A DNA stretch of 39,122 nucleotides from Gammaproteobacteria bacterium (GCA_030432115.1 JAUIHY010000003.1:1-39122), one strand, 5' to 3'; positions 1 through 10,316 are shown, numbered from the stretch's first letter. Notes: a model not told the origin generated them from the sequence alone. A program made the numbers and translations.

Positions 1-438
1 CATTTGGCGCAAATAAAACAGGATCCCAATGTGGCCCAAAAGGCGGCTGAAGTGTTCAATCAAAAGTATGAAAACAGCAATGACGATGTCGATGAAATGA
101 TTTATGCCGGGTTTTTTAGCTACCAAGACAAAGCGGAGCTGGGTGCTTGGCAAGCCGCTGATCCGAAGGACATTCCTTGGGGTGATTCTGGTTTGCAAGA
201 TGGGCGTGCTGATGAGTTATTAAAACGTTATAAAGCGAGGAACTTCCCTGAAGTGCTGACTGCCAATGAACAAGTTGATTGGCAACAGGCTGTATTAAAA
301 CGCATGCACCAACGCTATGGTGAAGGCTTCGAGTGGTGGTTTGATGAATTAGAGCGTGTTAGGGTGGCATATCCTGACGCGGAAAAACAAATCATTTTGG
401 ATCAGTTAGAGCAATTTGTCATGGCGCAATTTGAGTAG
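1..438 (+). CDS. sbcB: Exodeoxyribonuclease I, C-terminal part (truncated by window start)
   Basis: ORF open to the left edge. C-terminal pattern 'ADELLKRYKARNFPEVLTANEQVDWQ' resembles the ExoI C-terminus (FDELIALYRARNFPxTLxxxEQxxW). The annotated TTG start is probably internal. Confidence 0.8.
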   Translation, partial: HLAQIKQDPNVAQKAAEVFNQKYENSNDDVDEMIYAGFFSYQDKAELGAWQAADPKDIPWGDSGLQDGRADELLKRYKARNFPEVLTANEQVDWQQAVLKRMHQRYGEGFEWWFDELERVRVAYPDAEKQIILDQLEQFVMAQFE

Positions 439-515
439 AAAAGTTCAGCGTTTGTGTTCATTTGTGTTTTTCGTTAAGATGTAAGAAATCAATCTAACAA
501 AAACAATAATGACCC

Positions 516-1538
516 ATGATTGAAACACAAGTCAACAGACACCAAAGAAGGGTGTTTAAAACACTGCTAATCATCACAGCCTTGGGGGGCTTGGTGTTCT
601 TTTTTATTAATGTCAATCGAGAACAATATGTATTGGCAAGCATTGAGTTGCTCGCTGGTGCCATTTCATTGTCATTGTATTTGAAAGCCTATAGAAAACT
701 TGCCTTAACTCAATTCAGAAAACTGACTGCAGTATATGTTGTGATTTTCTATGCCATCATGTTTTTTGCCTTAACCCGCGAAGGTGTCAGCAACAATATA
801 TTCATATGGGTTTTGGTCATTCCTTTGCTGTCTTATTTGTTATTGGGAATGAAACTGGGCTTTATGATGACAACAGGGTTTATGCTTGGATTTGTTTTGC
901 TGTTCGGTTTGATTTTCCAGCTACCTGAACACTTACATTCATTGGTGGCCGTTTTTAACATGACGTTTTGCTTCTTTTTGGTTTGGGGCTTATCTCATGC
1001 GTATGAAAAGGCCACAGAAACCTCGCACAAAAAACTCAGACATTTGGCCATTACTGACCATTTAACAGGTTTATTCAATAGAAGCTTATTGAAAGCCAGT
1101 TATGAATCTGCTCAGGCTGAATCTAATGAAGGCAAAAGAAAACTGTCTGTTGTCGTACTTGATTTAGATTGTTTTAAAGACATCAATGACAATCATGGCC
1201 ATGATGTAGGAGACTGGGTTTTGAAAGAGTTTGCACAAATATTAAAAGAGCTTCTTGAAGATCCGGTTTATGGCTTTCGGATGGGAGGAGAAGAATTTTG
1301 TTTGATCTGTGCCAATATGACACTGCATGAAGCAGCAAGGTTGGCAGAGTCAATCAGGTCTAAGGTGGCTGAACATGAAATTGATCTGAACGGTGTTGCT
1401 GTGCGTGTTACGGTCAGCATAGGAGTGGCATCAGGGGACAGTGATACGCACAGTTTCAAACAATTACATGCGGTGGCAGACAGGCGCTTGTATCAGGCTA
1501 AAAACATGGGGCGGAATCAAGTGGTTTTTCAGGGCTAA
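516..1538 (+). CDS. Membrane-anchored GGDEF-domain diguanylate cyclase
   Basis: Several N-terminal hydrophobic segments, then 'DHLTGLFNR...DLDCFKDINDNHGHDVGD...FRMGGEEFCLI...VTVSIGVA', a canonical GGDEF domain with GGEEF active site. No RxxD I-site at the usual position ('LLEDPVYGFRMGGEEF'). Confidence 0.92.
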   Translation: MIETQVNRHQRRVFKTLLIITALGGLVFFFINVNREQYVLASIELLAGAISLSLYLKAYRKLALTQFRKLTAVYVVIFYAIMFFALTREGVSNNIFIWVLVIPLLSYLLLGMKLGFMMTTGFMLGFVLLFGLIFQLPEHLHSLVAVFNMTFCFFLVWGLSHAYEKATETSHKKLRHLAITDHLTGLFNRSLLKASYESAQAESNEGKRKLSVVVLDLDCFKDINDNHGHDVGDWVLKEFAQILKELLEDPVYGFRMGGEEFCLICANMTLHEAARLAESIRSKVAEHEIDLNGVAVRVTVSIGVASGDSDTHSFKQLHAVADRRLYQAKNMGRNQVVFQG

Positions 1539-1546
1539 AAGTCCGT

Positions 1547-1933
1547 TTATTTTAATTGATTGACTTCTTTCCATTTGGTTTTGTGGATTGATTTGGTATA
1601 GACCATCAAGGAGCGGATGATGACATACAGCAAAAAACCGGCGCCCACGGCGTAAATGCCCCAGTGTTCCTTTAATACCACAACTTGGTTGGTTTCTAAG
1701 CCTTTGATGTAATCCCATAACATGGGTAAGGCACCAAACATGGCGATACTCATGGCGACATAGCTGATCATTTTTAAGCGATACATGCGGTCACGCAATT
1801 GCCGCTTCAAGAATAATTTGACCTCTTCTGGATCTGCTTTACCTTCTTTTTTTAGGGCAAAGCCACATTTGGGGCAGGCTTCAGCAACAGAAGACATTTT
1901 GATGCGACAGGATGGGCAATTGATTAAGGCCAT
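1547..1933 (-). CDS. Zinc-ribbon domain small membrane protein
   Basis: N-terminal 'CPSCRIKMSSVAEACPKCGF' (two CxxC pairs), followed by two hydrophobic segments. Confidence 0.7.
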   Translation of the reverse strand: MALINCPSCRIKMSSVAEACPKCGFALKKEGKADPEEVKLFLKRQLRDRMYRLKMISYVAMSIAMFGALPMLWDYIKGLETNQVVVLKEHWGIYAVGAGFLLYVIIRSLMVYTKSIHKTKWKEVNQLK

Positions 1934-1996
1934 GGTGCTTTGATTAAATTTACAATTTTGGAATTATATATCAGACAGAAAATTGACATGAAAGTT

Positions 1997-2030
1997 TGAT
2001 AAAAAAAGTTTATCATGGTTATTTTTATCA
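1997..2030. promoter_or_regulatory. Candidate operator upstream of pyk: TGATAAA-N5-TTTATCA plus a third TTTATCA half-site
   Basis: TGATAAA at 1997-2003, TTTATCA at 2009-2015 and TTTATCA at 2024-2030, about 13 bp before the pyk ATG. A TTGACA hexamer lies at 1983-1988. Confidence 0.4.
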
Positions 2031-2042
2031 CCACTTGATTGC

Positions 2043-3461
2043 ATGAAAAGGAAAACCAAAATTGTGGCCACCATGGGCCCAGCCAGTGCTTCACCCGATC
2101 AAATCAAAACGCTGATTCAAACGGGGGTGAACGTGTTCCGATTGAATTTTTCTCATGGTACGGCCAAGGACCACGAACAGAACGTTAAAAACATCCGAGC
2201 TGTGGCCAAGGATTTGGGTGTGATGGTGGGCATCTTACAAGATTTACAAGGCCCCAAAATCAGGGTGGGCAGTTTTGAATCAGGTCAGGTGGTGCTCGAA
2301 AAAGGGCAAAGCTTTGCTTTGTATGCGGAAACCAGCCAAGCAGGCGATTTGCACGGTGTGGGTATCAGTTATGCAGGTCTTCACAAAGATGTGACTCCCG
2401 GGGATGTGATTTTATTGGATGATGGCAGGTTGTCATTGTCGGTAAACAAAATATCAGGCAGTACGATTCATACAGATGTGGTGCGTGGTGGCGTTTTGAG
2501 CAATAACAAAGGCATCAATATTCCGTCTGCTGATTTGTCTTTGGCGGCCGTGACCAAAAAAGACATCGCCGACATTGCCACCGGTGCCGCTTTGGATGTC
2601 GATTGGGTGGCATTGAGTTTTGTCAGAAACCGCGATGATTTGCTGTTGGCCAAACATTATTTGGCACTCAATGATTCCAATGCCAAACTGATGGCCAAAA
2701 TAGAAAAACCAGGGGCTGTGAGGAATTACAAAGAAATACTGAAAACGGCCGATGGCATCATGGTGGCACGGGGTGATTTGGGCGTGGAGCTGTCAGCAGA
2801 GAAAGTGCCCATGCTCCAAAAAAGATTGATCAGAAAGGCTCGAGAAAAAGGCAAACCTGTGGTGACGGCGACGCAAATGTTAGAGTCTATGATTTCAAGC
2901 CCCATCCCAACCCGAGCAGAGGCCAATGATGTGGCCAATGCCATTTTCGATGGCACCGATGCAGTGATGTTATCGGCCGAAACTGCCACGGGAGAATTCC
3001 CTGTCCAAGCAGTGGCCACCATGGACACCATAGCCAAAACGGTGGAAGCAGATGGTGACTATAAAAAGCGCATGGTTGAGCGCAAGGTGCTTGCTGAGAA
3101 AAACACACCAGATGCGGTGTCATCAGCGGCCTGTCATATGGCTTCCACACTTGATGTGAAAGTCATGTGCAGCTTTTCCAGTTCCGGTGCCACGGCTTTG
3201 CGGGTGGCACGAAACCGTGTGCCAACCACTGTACTGGCCATATCTCCTTCCATCAAATCATGTCACCAATTAACGCTCTCATGGGGAATTCAGCCAGTAC
3301 TCAGCGACGATGCCACCAGTTCTGAGGAAATGGTTGAGATTGCCAAGCAAGTAATAATCGATCACAAAGAGGCGAAATCCGGTGATCAATTCATCATCAC
3401 CGCAGGCGTTCCCTTTGGGCAATCAGGCACCACCAATTTGATTCGGGTAGAGACTTTGTAG
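2043..3461 (+). CDS. pyk: Pyruvate kinase
   Basis: 'RKTKIVATMGPAS', 'NVFRLNFSHG', 'IMVARGDLGVE', 'KPVVTATQMLESMISSPIPTRAEANDVANAIFDGTDAVMLSAETATGEFP': canonical pyruvate kinase motifs. Confidence 0.98.
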   Translation: MKRKTKIVATMGPASASPDQIKTLIQTGVNVFRLNFSHGTAKDHEQNVKNIRAVAKDLGVMVGILQDLQGPKIRVGSFESGQVVLEKGQSFALYAETSQAGDLHGVGISYAGLHKDVTPGDVILLDDGRLSLSVNKISGSTIHTDVVRGGVLSNNKGINIPSADLSLAAVTKKDIADIATGAALDVDWVALSFVRNRDDLLLAKHYLALNDSNAKLMAKIEKPGAVRNYKEILKTADGIMVARGDLGVELSAEKVPMLQKRLIRKAREKGKPVVTATQMLESMISSPIPTRAEANDVANAIFDGTDAVMLSAETATGEFPVQAVATMDTIAKTVEADGDYKKRMVERKVLAEKNTPDAVSSAACHMASTLDVKVMCSFSSSGATALRVARNRVPTTVLAISPSIKSCHQLTLSWGIQPVLSDDATSSEEMVEIAKQVIIDHKEAKSGDQFIITAGVPFGQSGTTNLIRVETL

Positions 3462-3491
3462 CATAATAAGTATTTGATAGCTTAAATCACC

Positions 3492-4418
3492 ATGACCAAT
3501 AACAAAACGCCCACCGTGCTCAGTCCCATGATTGATGCCATTGCATCAAAAATTCTTGATAAAGAACCGCAAATTAAATTGGTTGTCGCTGCGTTGTTGG
3601 CAGGTGGTCATGTGTTATTGGAAGACAGACCTGGCTTAGGAAAAACCACTTTGGCAGCGGCTTTGGCACAGGTTTTTGGTATGGATTATACCCGCATACA
3701 ATTGACCTCGGACATGATGCCCAGTGATGTTTTGGGTGTCAGTATTTACGATGCCAAAGAACAAACTTTCAGTTACCACAAAGGCCCAATATTTACCCAG
3801 TTCTTACTCGCCGATGAGTTGAACCGGGCAACGCCGAAAACACAAAGTGCTTTGTTAGAAGCCATGGCGGAAAATCAAGTCAGTATGGACGGGAAAACCT
3901 ATGACCTTGATTCGGTGTTTTTTGTGATGGCGACACAGAATCCCATGGATGATGCCGGTACTTATCATTTGCCGCATTCTCAATTGGACAGATTCATCAT
4001 CAGTTTGTCTTTGGGTTATCCAAGCCAAGAAAGTGAACGTGCTTTGTACAGTCCCGCTTATTTAAAGGCTTTGGGTCAACCGCTTAAGGCCTTAGCTGAT
4101 GTGGAACAATTGCGTCATTGGCAGCAGCAGGTCAACCAGGTTTTTGCCAGTGATGAGGTGTTGGATTACTTACAAAAATTGATTGCCAAAACCCGTCATC
4201 ACCCAGACATCCACCATGGATTGTCTCCACGGGCGGGCTTGTCACTTTTTAAATTGGCACAAGCATTGGCTTTTATGTCTGGGCGTGATTTTTTAATTCC
4301 AGAAGATGTGTCTTTGGCCTTTTATCCTGTTTGTCGTCATCGTTTGGTTTCTAACCAAGGCTTTGATGCGGTGAAAACGATGATACATCAGATGCTGGAA
4401 GACACGCCTTTTGTGTGA
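3492..4418 (+). CDS. MoxR-family AAA+ ATPase
   Basis: 'GHVLLEDRPGLGKTTLA' Walker A, 'LADELNRATPKTQSALLEAMAE' Walker B, 'FFVMATQNPMDDAGTYHLPHSQLDRF'. Confidence 0.95.
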   Translation: MTNNKTPTVLSPMIDAIASKILDKEPQIKLVVAALLAGGHVLLEDRPGLGKTTLAAALAQVFGMDYTRIQLTSDMMPSDVLGVSIYDAKEQTFSYHKGPIFTQFLLADELNRATPKTQSALLEAMAENQVSMDGKTYDLDSVFFVMATQNPMDDAGTYHLPHSQLDRFIISLSLGYPSQESERALYSPAYLKALGQPLKALADVEQLRHWQQQVNQVFASDEVLDYLQKLIAKTRHHPDIHHGLSPRAGLSLFKLAQALAFMSGRDFLIPEDVSLAFYPVCRHRLVSNQGFDAVKTMIHQMLEDTPFV

Positions 4419-5362
4419 TGAAACGCCTGCGGTCACTGCTAGATAAAATCATCAATCGAAGGGGCGTGGAATCTCTGCCTGTTCGTTTTGATTGGCGTCG
4501 CATATATGTGTTACCAAGCAAGCCAGGCTTGTTTTTTTCTGTGATCTGGTTTGTTATGTTGATGGCCGCCTTGAACTTCAATAACAACATGGGATTGATG
4601 CTGGTGTTCCTGTTGTTTGGAATGGCTCAGGTGATGTTGTTACAAACGTTTTTTAATATGCGCAATGTGCAGCTCAAACGAATCAAAGTGTCTCCTGTTT
4701 TTCTGGGTGATGTGGCCGAAGCACAATTGGAATTAACCCACGATCAAGACAAATGGCAACTGCAATGCGGCGGCGAGGGTAATGATGAATCTGCCAACAT
4801 CTGCTCAGGTACGGGGCATTTATTGTATCGAGTGACCAGCCGCAAAAGGGGGCTTCAAGCTTTGCCACGCATTAAGCTTTGGACACGTTATCCGATGGGT
4901 TTATTCACCGTTTGGGTTTACTGCCATCCAGATGTCCAGTTTTTAGTTTATCCTAAGCCTGAGCGGCCGGTGCCTGACTATCCCAGCCACGGCGGATTAG
5001 ACGGCGATTTTGAGTTACCCATCAAGGGTGATGAATTGGCACATGTGCGGGAATACCAACAGGGCGACCCCATTCGTGACATCGCGTGGAAAAAAACAGC
5101 ACAAAGTGACAAAATTTGGGTCAAACAAAACGAAGCAACCCAGGGTTTACATATGTTGTTTGATTTTGAGCAAATGGTCATGCCCAGCACCGAAGCCAAA
5201 TTGTCTCGATTGACTGCTTGGGTTTTACAAGCAGAGCATGAAAACATTGATTACCAACTGAAGTTGCCAGGTTTTCACAGTGAAATGGCACATGGCGGTG
5301 AACAATTGGCTGGGTGTTTAGAGGCACTGGCTTTGTATGGAGGTGGTTCATCGGCCGAATAG
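4415..5362 (+). CDS. DUF58 domain-containing protein
   Basis: N-terminal TM pair and 'GDELAHVREYQQGDPIRDIAWKKTAQSDKIWVKQNE' (DUF58 core). Overlaps the MoxR stop by 4 bp and precedes a transglutaminase. Confidence 0.9.
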   Translation: MMKRLRSLLDKIINRRGVESLPVRFDWRRIYVLPSKPGLFFSVIWFVMLMAALNFNNNMGLMLVFLLFGMAQVMLLQTFFNMRNVQLKRIKVSPVFLGDVAEAQLELTHDQDKWQLQCGGEGNDESANICSGTGHLLYRVTSRKRGLQALPRIKLWTRYPMGLFTVWVYCHPDVQFLVYPKPERPVPDYPSHGGLDGDFELPIKGDELAHVREYQQGDPIRDIAWKKTAQSDKIWVKQNEATQGLHMLFDFEQMVMPSTEAKLSRLTAWVLQAEHENIDYQLKLPGFHSEMAHGGEQLAGCLEALALYGGGSSAE

Positions 5363-7329
5363 TTTCACAATTGAGTCACAAGCAGTTGTTGTGGTTGATT
5401 TTGGCGGTTTTAGTCGCTGTGATGCCTCAAATACACCGTTTGCCCTTTTGGTTTTTGCCAATGGCAGTGCTGGTGATTTCTTACCGTGTTTATGCCCAAA
5501 TTCATCTTATGAAAAAGGGTCATGCTTTGGTGTTGAATTTGTTGGCCTTTGCAGTGGTGGTTTTTTTGATGTATTCGCAAGGTTTTGGGGTGTCTCGAGA
5601 AGTGAGCGTCAGTATCCTGCTCACCATGACAGTTTTGAAACTGTTGGAAACCTACCGCAAACGCGATGCATATTTGGTAGCCATGCTGTGTTATTTTGTC
5701 ATCATGACGCGGTTTTTGTATTCTCAAGATTTGCTGCTGTTGTTTTATTTGTTGCTCTCTGTGTTTGTCAGCACCCATGCTTTGTCCTTGTTACAATTTG
5801 AGCGCAATGCTGTCTGGTTTGATAAAAAACACATGAAATCCACAGCGGGCTTGATGGCCACAGCCGTTCCTTTTGCAGTGGTTTTCTTTTTGTTTTTTCC
5901 ACGCCTGGGCTCACCAATTTGGGGGTCGCCAGATATTTTTGGGGAGGGGAAAACTGGCATCTCTGACAGCATGAGTCCGGGTTCTATTGTGCAGTTGTTT
6001 ATGGATGATTCGCCTGCATTTCGGGTTACATTTGAAGGTAAGGTCCCGTTGGCAGGGGAAGATTTGTATTGGCGTGGGCCGGTGTTAACCCATTACGATG
6101 GGCAAACATGGACGCGTCAAAAAGCGCGTGTGCGCCCCCCCATTACTGACTATGACCCTGAATTGGTTTATAGCTATCAAATAGAACAAGAAGCCACAGG
6201 GCAACATTTTATGTTTGGTTTGGATTATGTGCTCCAGGGCTTTACTGGCGCTTTTTTGTTGTCTGACTCTAGTATGTATTCACCAACAAAAATCAATCAA
6301 ATCAAACATTATGATGTGAAGTCGGTGTTGTTAGATGCATTGCATCAAAAAATCTCTGCTACCGAGCGGCAGCGTTTGTTGGATTTTCCTGCACACATGA
6401 ACCCAGCCAGTCAAACCATGATTCAAGAGTGGCAACAGTCATTACAAGGTGCGCCACCACAGGCCATGGTCAATAAGGCATTACAGCATTTTCACCAACA
6501 GGGCTTTTTCTATTCTTACACGCCACCGCCCTTATCTGGGGATGTGATTGATCAATTCCTGTTTCAAAGCAAGCGAGGTTTTTGTGAACATTATGCCTCG
6601 ACCTTTGTCATCATGATGCGCATGGCTGGGATTCCCGCACGGGTGGTTACGGGTTATCAAGGGGGCGTGGATATGGGCGATTATTTGCTGGTCAAGCAAT
6701 CTGACGCACACGCCTGGGCTGAAGTGTTTTATGAAAGTGAACCGGGTGTGGGTGCTTGGCATCGGGTTGACCCTACGTCGGTGGTTTCGCCCGAGCGTTT
6801 GGCCACCGGCTCTCAATCCATCATTGAACAGCGCCGTCATTGGTTTGATTTTGAATGGCTCAGGGACATGCGAGAAGACATGGACACCATGCGATACCAA
6901 TGGAATCGTTGGGTGCGGGATTTCAATGTGTCCAAACAACAAGCCATGTTTGAACTGATGGGTTTTGAACACCATGAAGGCACCCAGATTGCATTGGTGA
7001 TGGCCAGTTTGATTTTGTTATTGAGCCTTTTGGTGGCCCTGTGGTTTTGGTACCGTGGCCGCCCCCAATTAAATCCTTATCAGCAGATATATCGACAATA
7101 CATTCACATCATGTGGCCTAAAATTGAACGTGAATCAGCCAGCCAGCGAGGCATTCAGGCCAATACCCGGTTGTTGGTTAAAGCACAGCCTCAGTTGGCT
7201 GCCTTGTTGTTGCAATTTGAACGCTTGTATTTACGAGCCAGGTTTGGCCAGCAGCCGCAAAACCAAGCGGCTTACCAGAAACAATTGGGTCGATTACTTC
7301 AAGCAATTAAACAGCGAAAAGCTTTATAA
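5314..7329 (+). CDS. tgpA: TgpA-like membrane transglutaminase (DUF3488 + transglutaminase core)
   Basis: Multiple N-terminal TM segments. Transglutaminase triad 'KRGFCEHYASTFVIMMRMAGIPARVVTGYQGG', 'SDAHAWAEVFYE', 'HRVDPTSVV'. The exact start is uncertain and overlaps DUF58. Confidence 0.9.
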   Translation: MFRGTGFVWRWFIGRIVSQLSHKQLLWLILAVLVAVMPQIHRLPFWFLPMAVLVISYRVYAQIHLMKKGHALVLNLLAFAVVVFLMYSQGFGVSREVSVSILLTMTVLKLLETYRKRDAYLVAMLCYFVIMTRFLYSQDLLLLFYLLLSVFVSTHALSLLQFERNAVWFDKKHMKSTAGLMATAVPFAVVFFLFFPRLGSPIWGSPDIFGEGKTGISDSMSPGSIVQLFMDDSPAFRVTFEGKVPLAGEDLYWRGPVLTHYDGQTWTRQKARVRPPITDYDPELVYSYQIEQEATGQHFMFGLDYVLQGFTGAFLLSDSSMYSPTKINQIKHYDVKSVLLDALHQKISATERQRLLDFPAHMNPASQTMIQEWQQSLQGAPPQAMVNKALQHFHQQGFFYSYTPPPLSGDVIDQFLFQSKRGFCEHYASTFVIMMRMAGIPARVVTGYQGGVDMGDYLLVKQSDAHAWAEVFYESEPGVGAWHRVDPTSVVSPERLATGSQSIIEQRRHWFDFEWLRDMREDMDTMRYQWNRWVRDFNVSKQQAMFELMGFEHHEGTQIALVMASLILLLSLLVALWFWYRGRPQLNPYQQIYRQYIHIMWPKIERESASQRGIQANTRLLVKAQPQLAALLLQFERLYLRARFGQQPQNQAAYQKQLGRLLQAIKQRKAL

Positions 7330-7423
7330 TTGCCACAAAACAGGCTATTGTTAATTCCATGGGTGGCTTGAAAATTGTCAATCACACCTTAGATAGCGTC
7401 TTATCAATGTATTGAATAAAACC

Positions 7424-7744
7424 ATGAGTAACGAAAACAACCCATACAATTTAGATGCTGAACTGTTAGAGCAGGTCGAACATGCGTTCAAAGAACCACA
7501 GATGTATAAAGTGGTGCTGTTGAATGATGACTACACACCCATGGACTTTGTCATAGAGGTGTTGATGCGGTTTTTTGGCATGGATGAACAAAAAGCCACG
7601 CAGATTATGTTGCATGTGCATACCCGAGGCAAGGGCTTGTGTGGCGTTTTCACCCATGAGGTCGCTGAAACCAAATCCACTTTGGTGAATGAATTTGCGC
7701 GTGAAAATGAACACCCACTGATGTGTGTCACGGAGGTGGTGTGA
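7424..7744 (+). CDS. clpS: ATP-dependent Clp protease adaptor ClpS
   Basis: '[57 protein letters not shown]'. The ORF track starts at 7412; the internal ATG at 7424 is equally plausible. Confidence 0.96.
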   Translation: MSNENNPYNLDAELLEQVEHAFKEPQMYKVVLLNDDYTPMDFVIEVLMRFFGMDEQKATQIMLHVHTRGKGLCGVFTHEVAETKSTLVNEFARENEHPLMCVTEVV

Positions 7745-10011
7745 TGCTAGACTTACATTTAGATAATACCGTAAACCAAATTTACAAATACGCCCGTCAC
7801 CATCGCCATGAAATGTTGACCATGGAACATTTGATGCTGGGCTTATTGAAAAACAAACACGCCCTTCAGGTACTGGATGCAGTGGGTGCTGATGTTGCTT
7901 TGTTGCAACAAGAGCTAGAATCATTGATTGCCCAACATGTGACCATACTGCCTGCAGATATTGATCAAGACACACAACCAACTTTGGCCTTTCGTCGGGT
8001 GATTCAAAGGGCAATCTATTCAGCCCAATCTGCTGAGTTAAAGCAAGTCAAAGGTGATCGTGTTTTGGTGGCCATGTTTGATGAAGTGGATGCCCATCCT
8101 GTGTACTTGCTCAACAAGCAAGGCATCACGCGTTTTGATGTGGTTCGTTGTATAGCCCATGGTGGCACAGAATTAGAAGAAACAGACGATAAGAAAGTCG
8201 CGCCAGATAACAACAAAGGCCCCGAAGAAGAAAAAAAGACCAGTGTCAAAGAATTCTTATCAGACCTGAATGCCAAAGCAAAGAAAGGCGATATTGATCC
8301 TTTGATTGGGCGCTCTGAAGAAATAAACCGCATGGTTCAGGTGTTGATGCGGCGCTCAAAAAACAATCCATTGCTGGTGGGTGAGCCAGGCGTGGGTAAA
8401 ACAGCCATGGCTGAAGGATTGGCGTTGAAAATAGTCAATGGTCAGGTCCCCGATGTGATGAAAGAAACCCGTGTGTTTGCATTGGACATGGGCAGTTTAT
8501 TGGCCGGAACCAAGTACAGAGGTGATTTTGAAAAACGGATGAAAGCGGTGATTGCCTTCATCAAAAAAATCCCCAATGCTGTGATGTTCATTGATGAAAT
8601 TCACACCATCATAGGAGCGGGTGCCGTTTCTGGTGGCACCTTAGATACTTCTAATTTGCTGAAGCCAGTATTGGCCTCAGGCAAGATGCGCTGCATCGGA
8701 GCCACAACGCAAGATGAAGTGCGCCAAATTTTCGAACGTGACCGGGCTTTGGCCAGACGATTCCAAAAAATCACCATAGCAGAGCCGAGTAAACAGGAAG
8801 CTGTAGAAATCCTCAAAGGCTTGAAACCCAACTTTGAACAGTTCCACCAGGTGACATACAGTGATCAGGCCTTGGTGGATGCGGTTGAATTATCCAGCAA
8901 ACACATCACTGATAAGTTCTTACCTGACAAGGCCATTGATGCCATTGATGAGGCGGGTGCTTGGCAAAACATCCACGACAAAAACGAAGAGCCGATAGAC
9001 AGTAAGGACATCAAAAGGGTGGTTGCCAGTATCGCTAAAATTCCATTGGAAGATGTGGCCCAAGATGAAGCTTTGAAATTAAAGTCCATTGGTCGGAGTT
9101 TGCGTCATGTGATTTTTGGTCAGGATGAAGCGATTGATATTTTGGCCACCGCCATCAAAATGTCGCGCGCAGGCATGGTCAGAGACCATCGGACTGTGGC
9201 TAATTTGATGTTTGCCGGTCCCACCGGTGTGGGTAAAACTGAAGTGGTCAGACAATTGTCACACCATTTGGGATTGACCCTGTTGCGTTTTGACATGTCT
9301 GAATACATGGAAGCCCATACAGTGTCAAAAATGATTGGCTCTCCTCCGGGCTATGTTGGGCATGAACAGGGCGGTCAATTGACTGAAAAAGTGAACCAAA
9401 CACCGCATTGCGTCGTGCTCTTAGATGAAATAGAAAAGGCCCATCCTGATGTCTTGAATATTTTGTTGCAGGTGATGGACAATGGCAAATTAACCGACTC
9501 CAATGGTCGTGAGACTGATTTCAGGAACGTGTTGGTGGTGATGACCACCAATGCAGGTGCTGAGGCACACGGTAAAAGCAGTTTTGGCTTCACCGAACAA
9601 GACCATTCCAGCGATGCCATGCTGGAGTTGAATCGATCATTCTCACCTGAGTTCAGGAACCGTTTGGACGCGATTGTGCCTTTTGCGGCATTGCAAGCCA
9701 AGCATGTTGAAAAAATTGTTGATAAATTGATGATTGAGTTAGAGCAACAATTGTCCGAAAACAAAATCACTTTCAGCCTGACACCTGAAGCCAGAACGTG
9801 GTTGGTCAAACAAGGCTATAACCCAGAGATGGGTGCCAGGCCCATGCAAAGGGCCATCGATCAATTCGTCAAAAAACCATTGATTGATGACATTTTGTTT
9901 GGCGAGTTAAAACAAGGCGGATCGGTCAAAATCAGTTTATTGAATGATGCGTTGAACTTTGAGCTGCTGTCCAATACCCGATTGTTGTCAGTTGAAGAAA
10001 CCACGCCTTGA
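7744..10011 (+). CDS. clpA: ATP-dependent Clp protease ATP-binding subunit ClpA
   Basis: Two AAA+ modules ('[15 protein letters not shown]', '[14 protein letters not shown]') and a Clp-N domain, directly downstream of clpS. The ATG at 7744 fits the ClpA N-terminus better than 7723. Confidence 0.97.
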   Translation: MLDLHLDNTVNQIYKYARHHRHEMLTMEHLMLGLLKNKHALQVLDAVGADVALLQQELESLIAQHVTILPADIDQDTQPTLAFRRVIQRAIYSAQSAELKQVKGDRVLVAMFDEVDAHPVYLLNKQGITRFDVVRCIAHGGTELEETDDKKVAPDNNKGPEEEKKTSVKEFLSDLNAKAKKGDIDPLIGRSEEINRMVQVLMRRSKNNPLLVGEPGVGKTAMAEGLALKIVNGQVPDVMKETRVFALDMGSLLAGTKYRGDFEKRMKAVIAFIKKIPNAVMFIDEIHTIIGAGAVSGGTLDTSNLLKPVLASGKMRCIGATTQDEVRQIFERDRALARRFQKITIAEPSKQEAVEILKGLKPNFEQFHQVTYSDQALVDAVELSSKHITDKFLPDKAIDAIDEAGAWQNIHDKNEEPIDSKDIKRVVASIAKIPLEDVAQDEALKLKSIGRSLRHVIFGQDEAIDILATAIKMSRAGMVRDHRTVANLMFAGPTGVGKTEVVRQLSHHLGLTLLRFDMSEYMEAHTVSKMIGSPPGYVGHEQGGQLTEKVNQTPHCVVLLDEIEKAHPDVLNILLQVMDNGKLTDSNGRETDFRNVLVVMTTNAGAEAHGKSSFGFTEQDHSSDAMLELNRSFSPEFRNRLDAIVPFAALQAKHVEKIVDKLMIELEQQLSENKITFSLTPEARTWLVKQGYNPEMGARPMQRAIDQFVKKPLIDDILFGELKQGGSVKISLLNDALNFELLSNTRLLSVEETTP

Positions 10012-10060
10012 TGGAACATCGTTGAGTTACGAAACTCAATGGCGGCGTGGCTTTTATTTT
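10001..10060. terminator. Nested hairpin terminator between convergent clpA and infA
   Basis: Outer stem CCACGCC (10001-10007) / GGCGTGG (10044-10050), inner stem TTGAGTT-ACGA-AACTCAA, followed by CTTTTATTTT. T-rich on both strands. The outer stem begins inside the last clpA codons. Confidence 0.6.
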
Positions 10061-10272
10061 GAGCGGAATGTGATGCGACCTTTGCTCAGGTCATAAGGTG
10101 TAAGCTCAACAGTGACTGTGTCGCCAGTCAAAATTCTGATGTAATGTTTGCGCATGCGGCCAGAAATGTGCGCAGTCACGATGTGACCATTTTCCAGTTC
10201 AACGCGAAACATGGTGTTGGGTAAAGTATCTATCACTTTGCCCTCTAATTCAATGACGTCTTCTTTTGCCAT
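10054..10272 (-). CDS. infA: Translation initiation factor IF-1
   Basis: 72 aa, '[70 protein letters not shown]', canonical IF-1. Confidence 0.98.
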   Translation of the reverse strand: MAKEDVIELEGKVIDTLPNTMFRVELENGHIVTAHISGRMRKHYIRILTGDTVTVELTPYDLSKGRITFRSK

Positions 10273-10299
10273 ATATTGGGTATTCCAAAAAAAAGGGGT

Positions 10300-10311
10300 A
10301 TTCTACCAGAA
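10300..10311 (-). promoter_or_regulatory. Putative extended -10 promoter element upstream of infA
   Basis: Minus strand reads TTCTGGTAGAAT (TGnTAGAAT). The identical 12-mer occurs upstream of the acyl-CoA dehydrogenase at 22708-22719. Confidence 0.4.
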
Positions 10312-10316
10312 TTAAT

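Noticed and set aside
2726-3037. Antisense ORF of 103 aa inside pyk
   Set aside because: Lies entirely within a confidently assigned CDS on the other strand; no recognisable domain; compositionally a shadow ORF.
7466-8014. Antisense ORF of 182 aa across clpS/clpA
   Set aside because: Longest shadow ORF, but it overlaps two confident genes and its sequence (His/Phe-rich) looks like reverse translation of them.
9375-9809. Antisense ORF of 144 aa inside clpA
   Set aside because: Shadow ORF opposite the second AAA+ module; no known motif.
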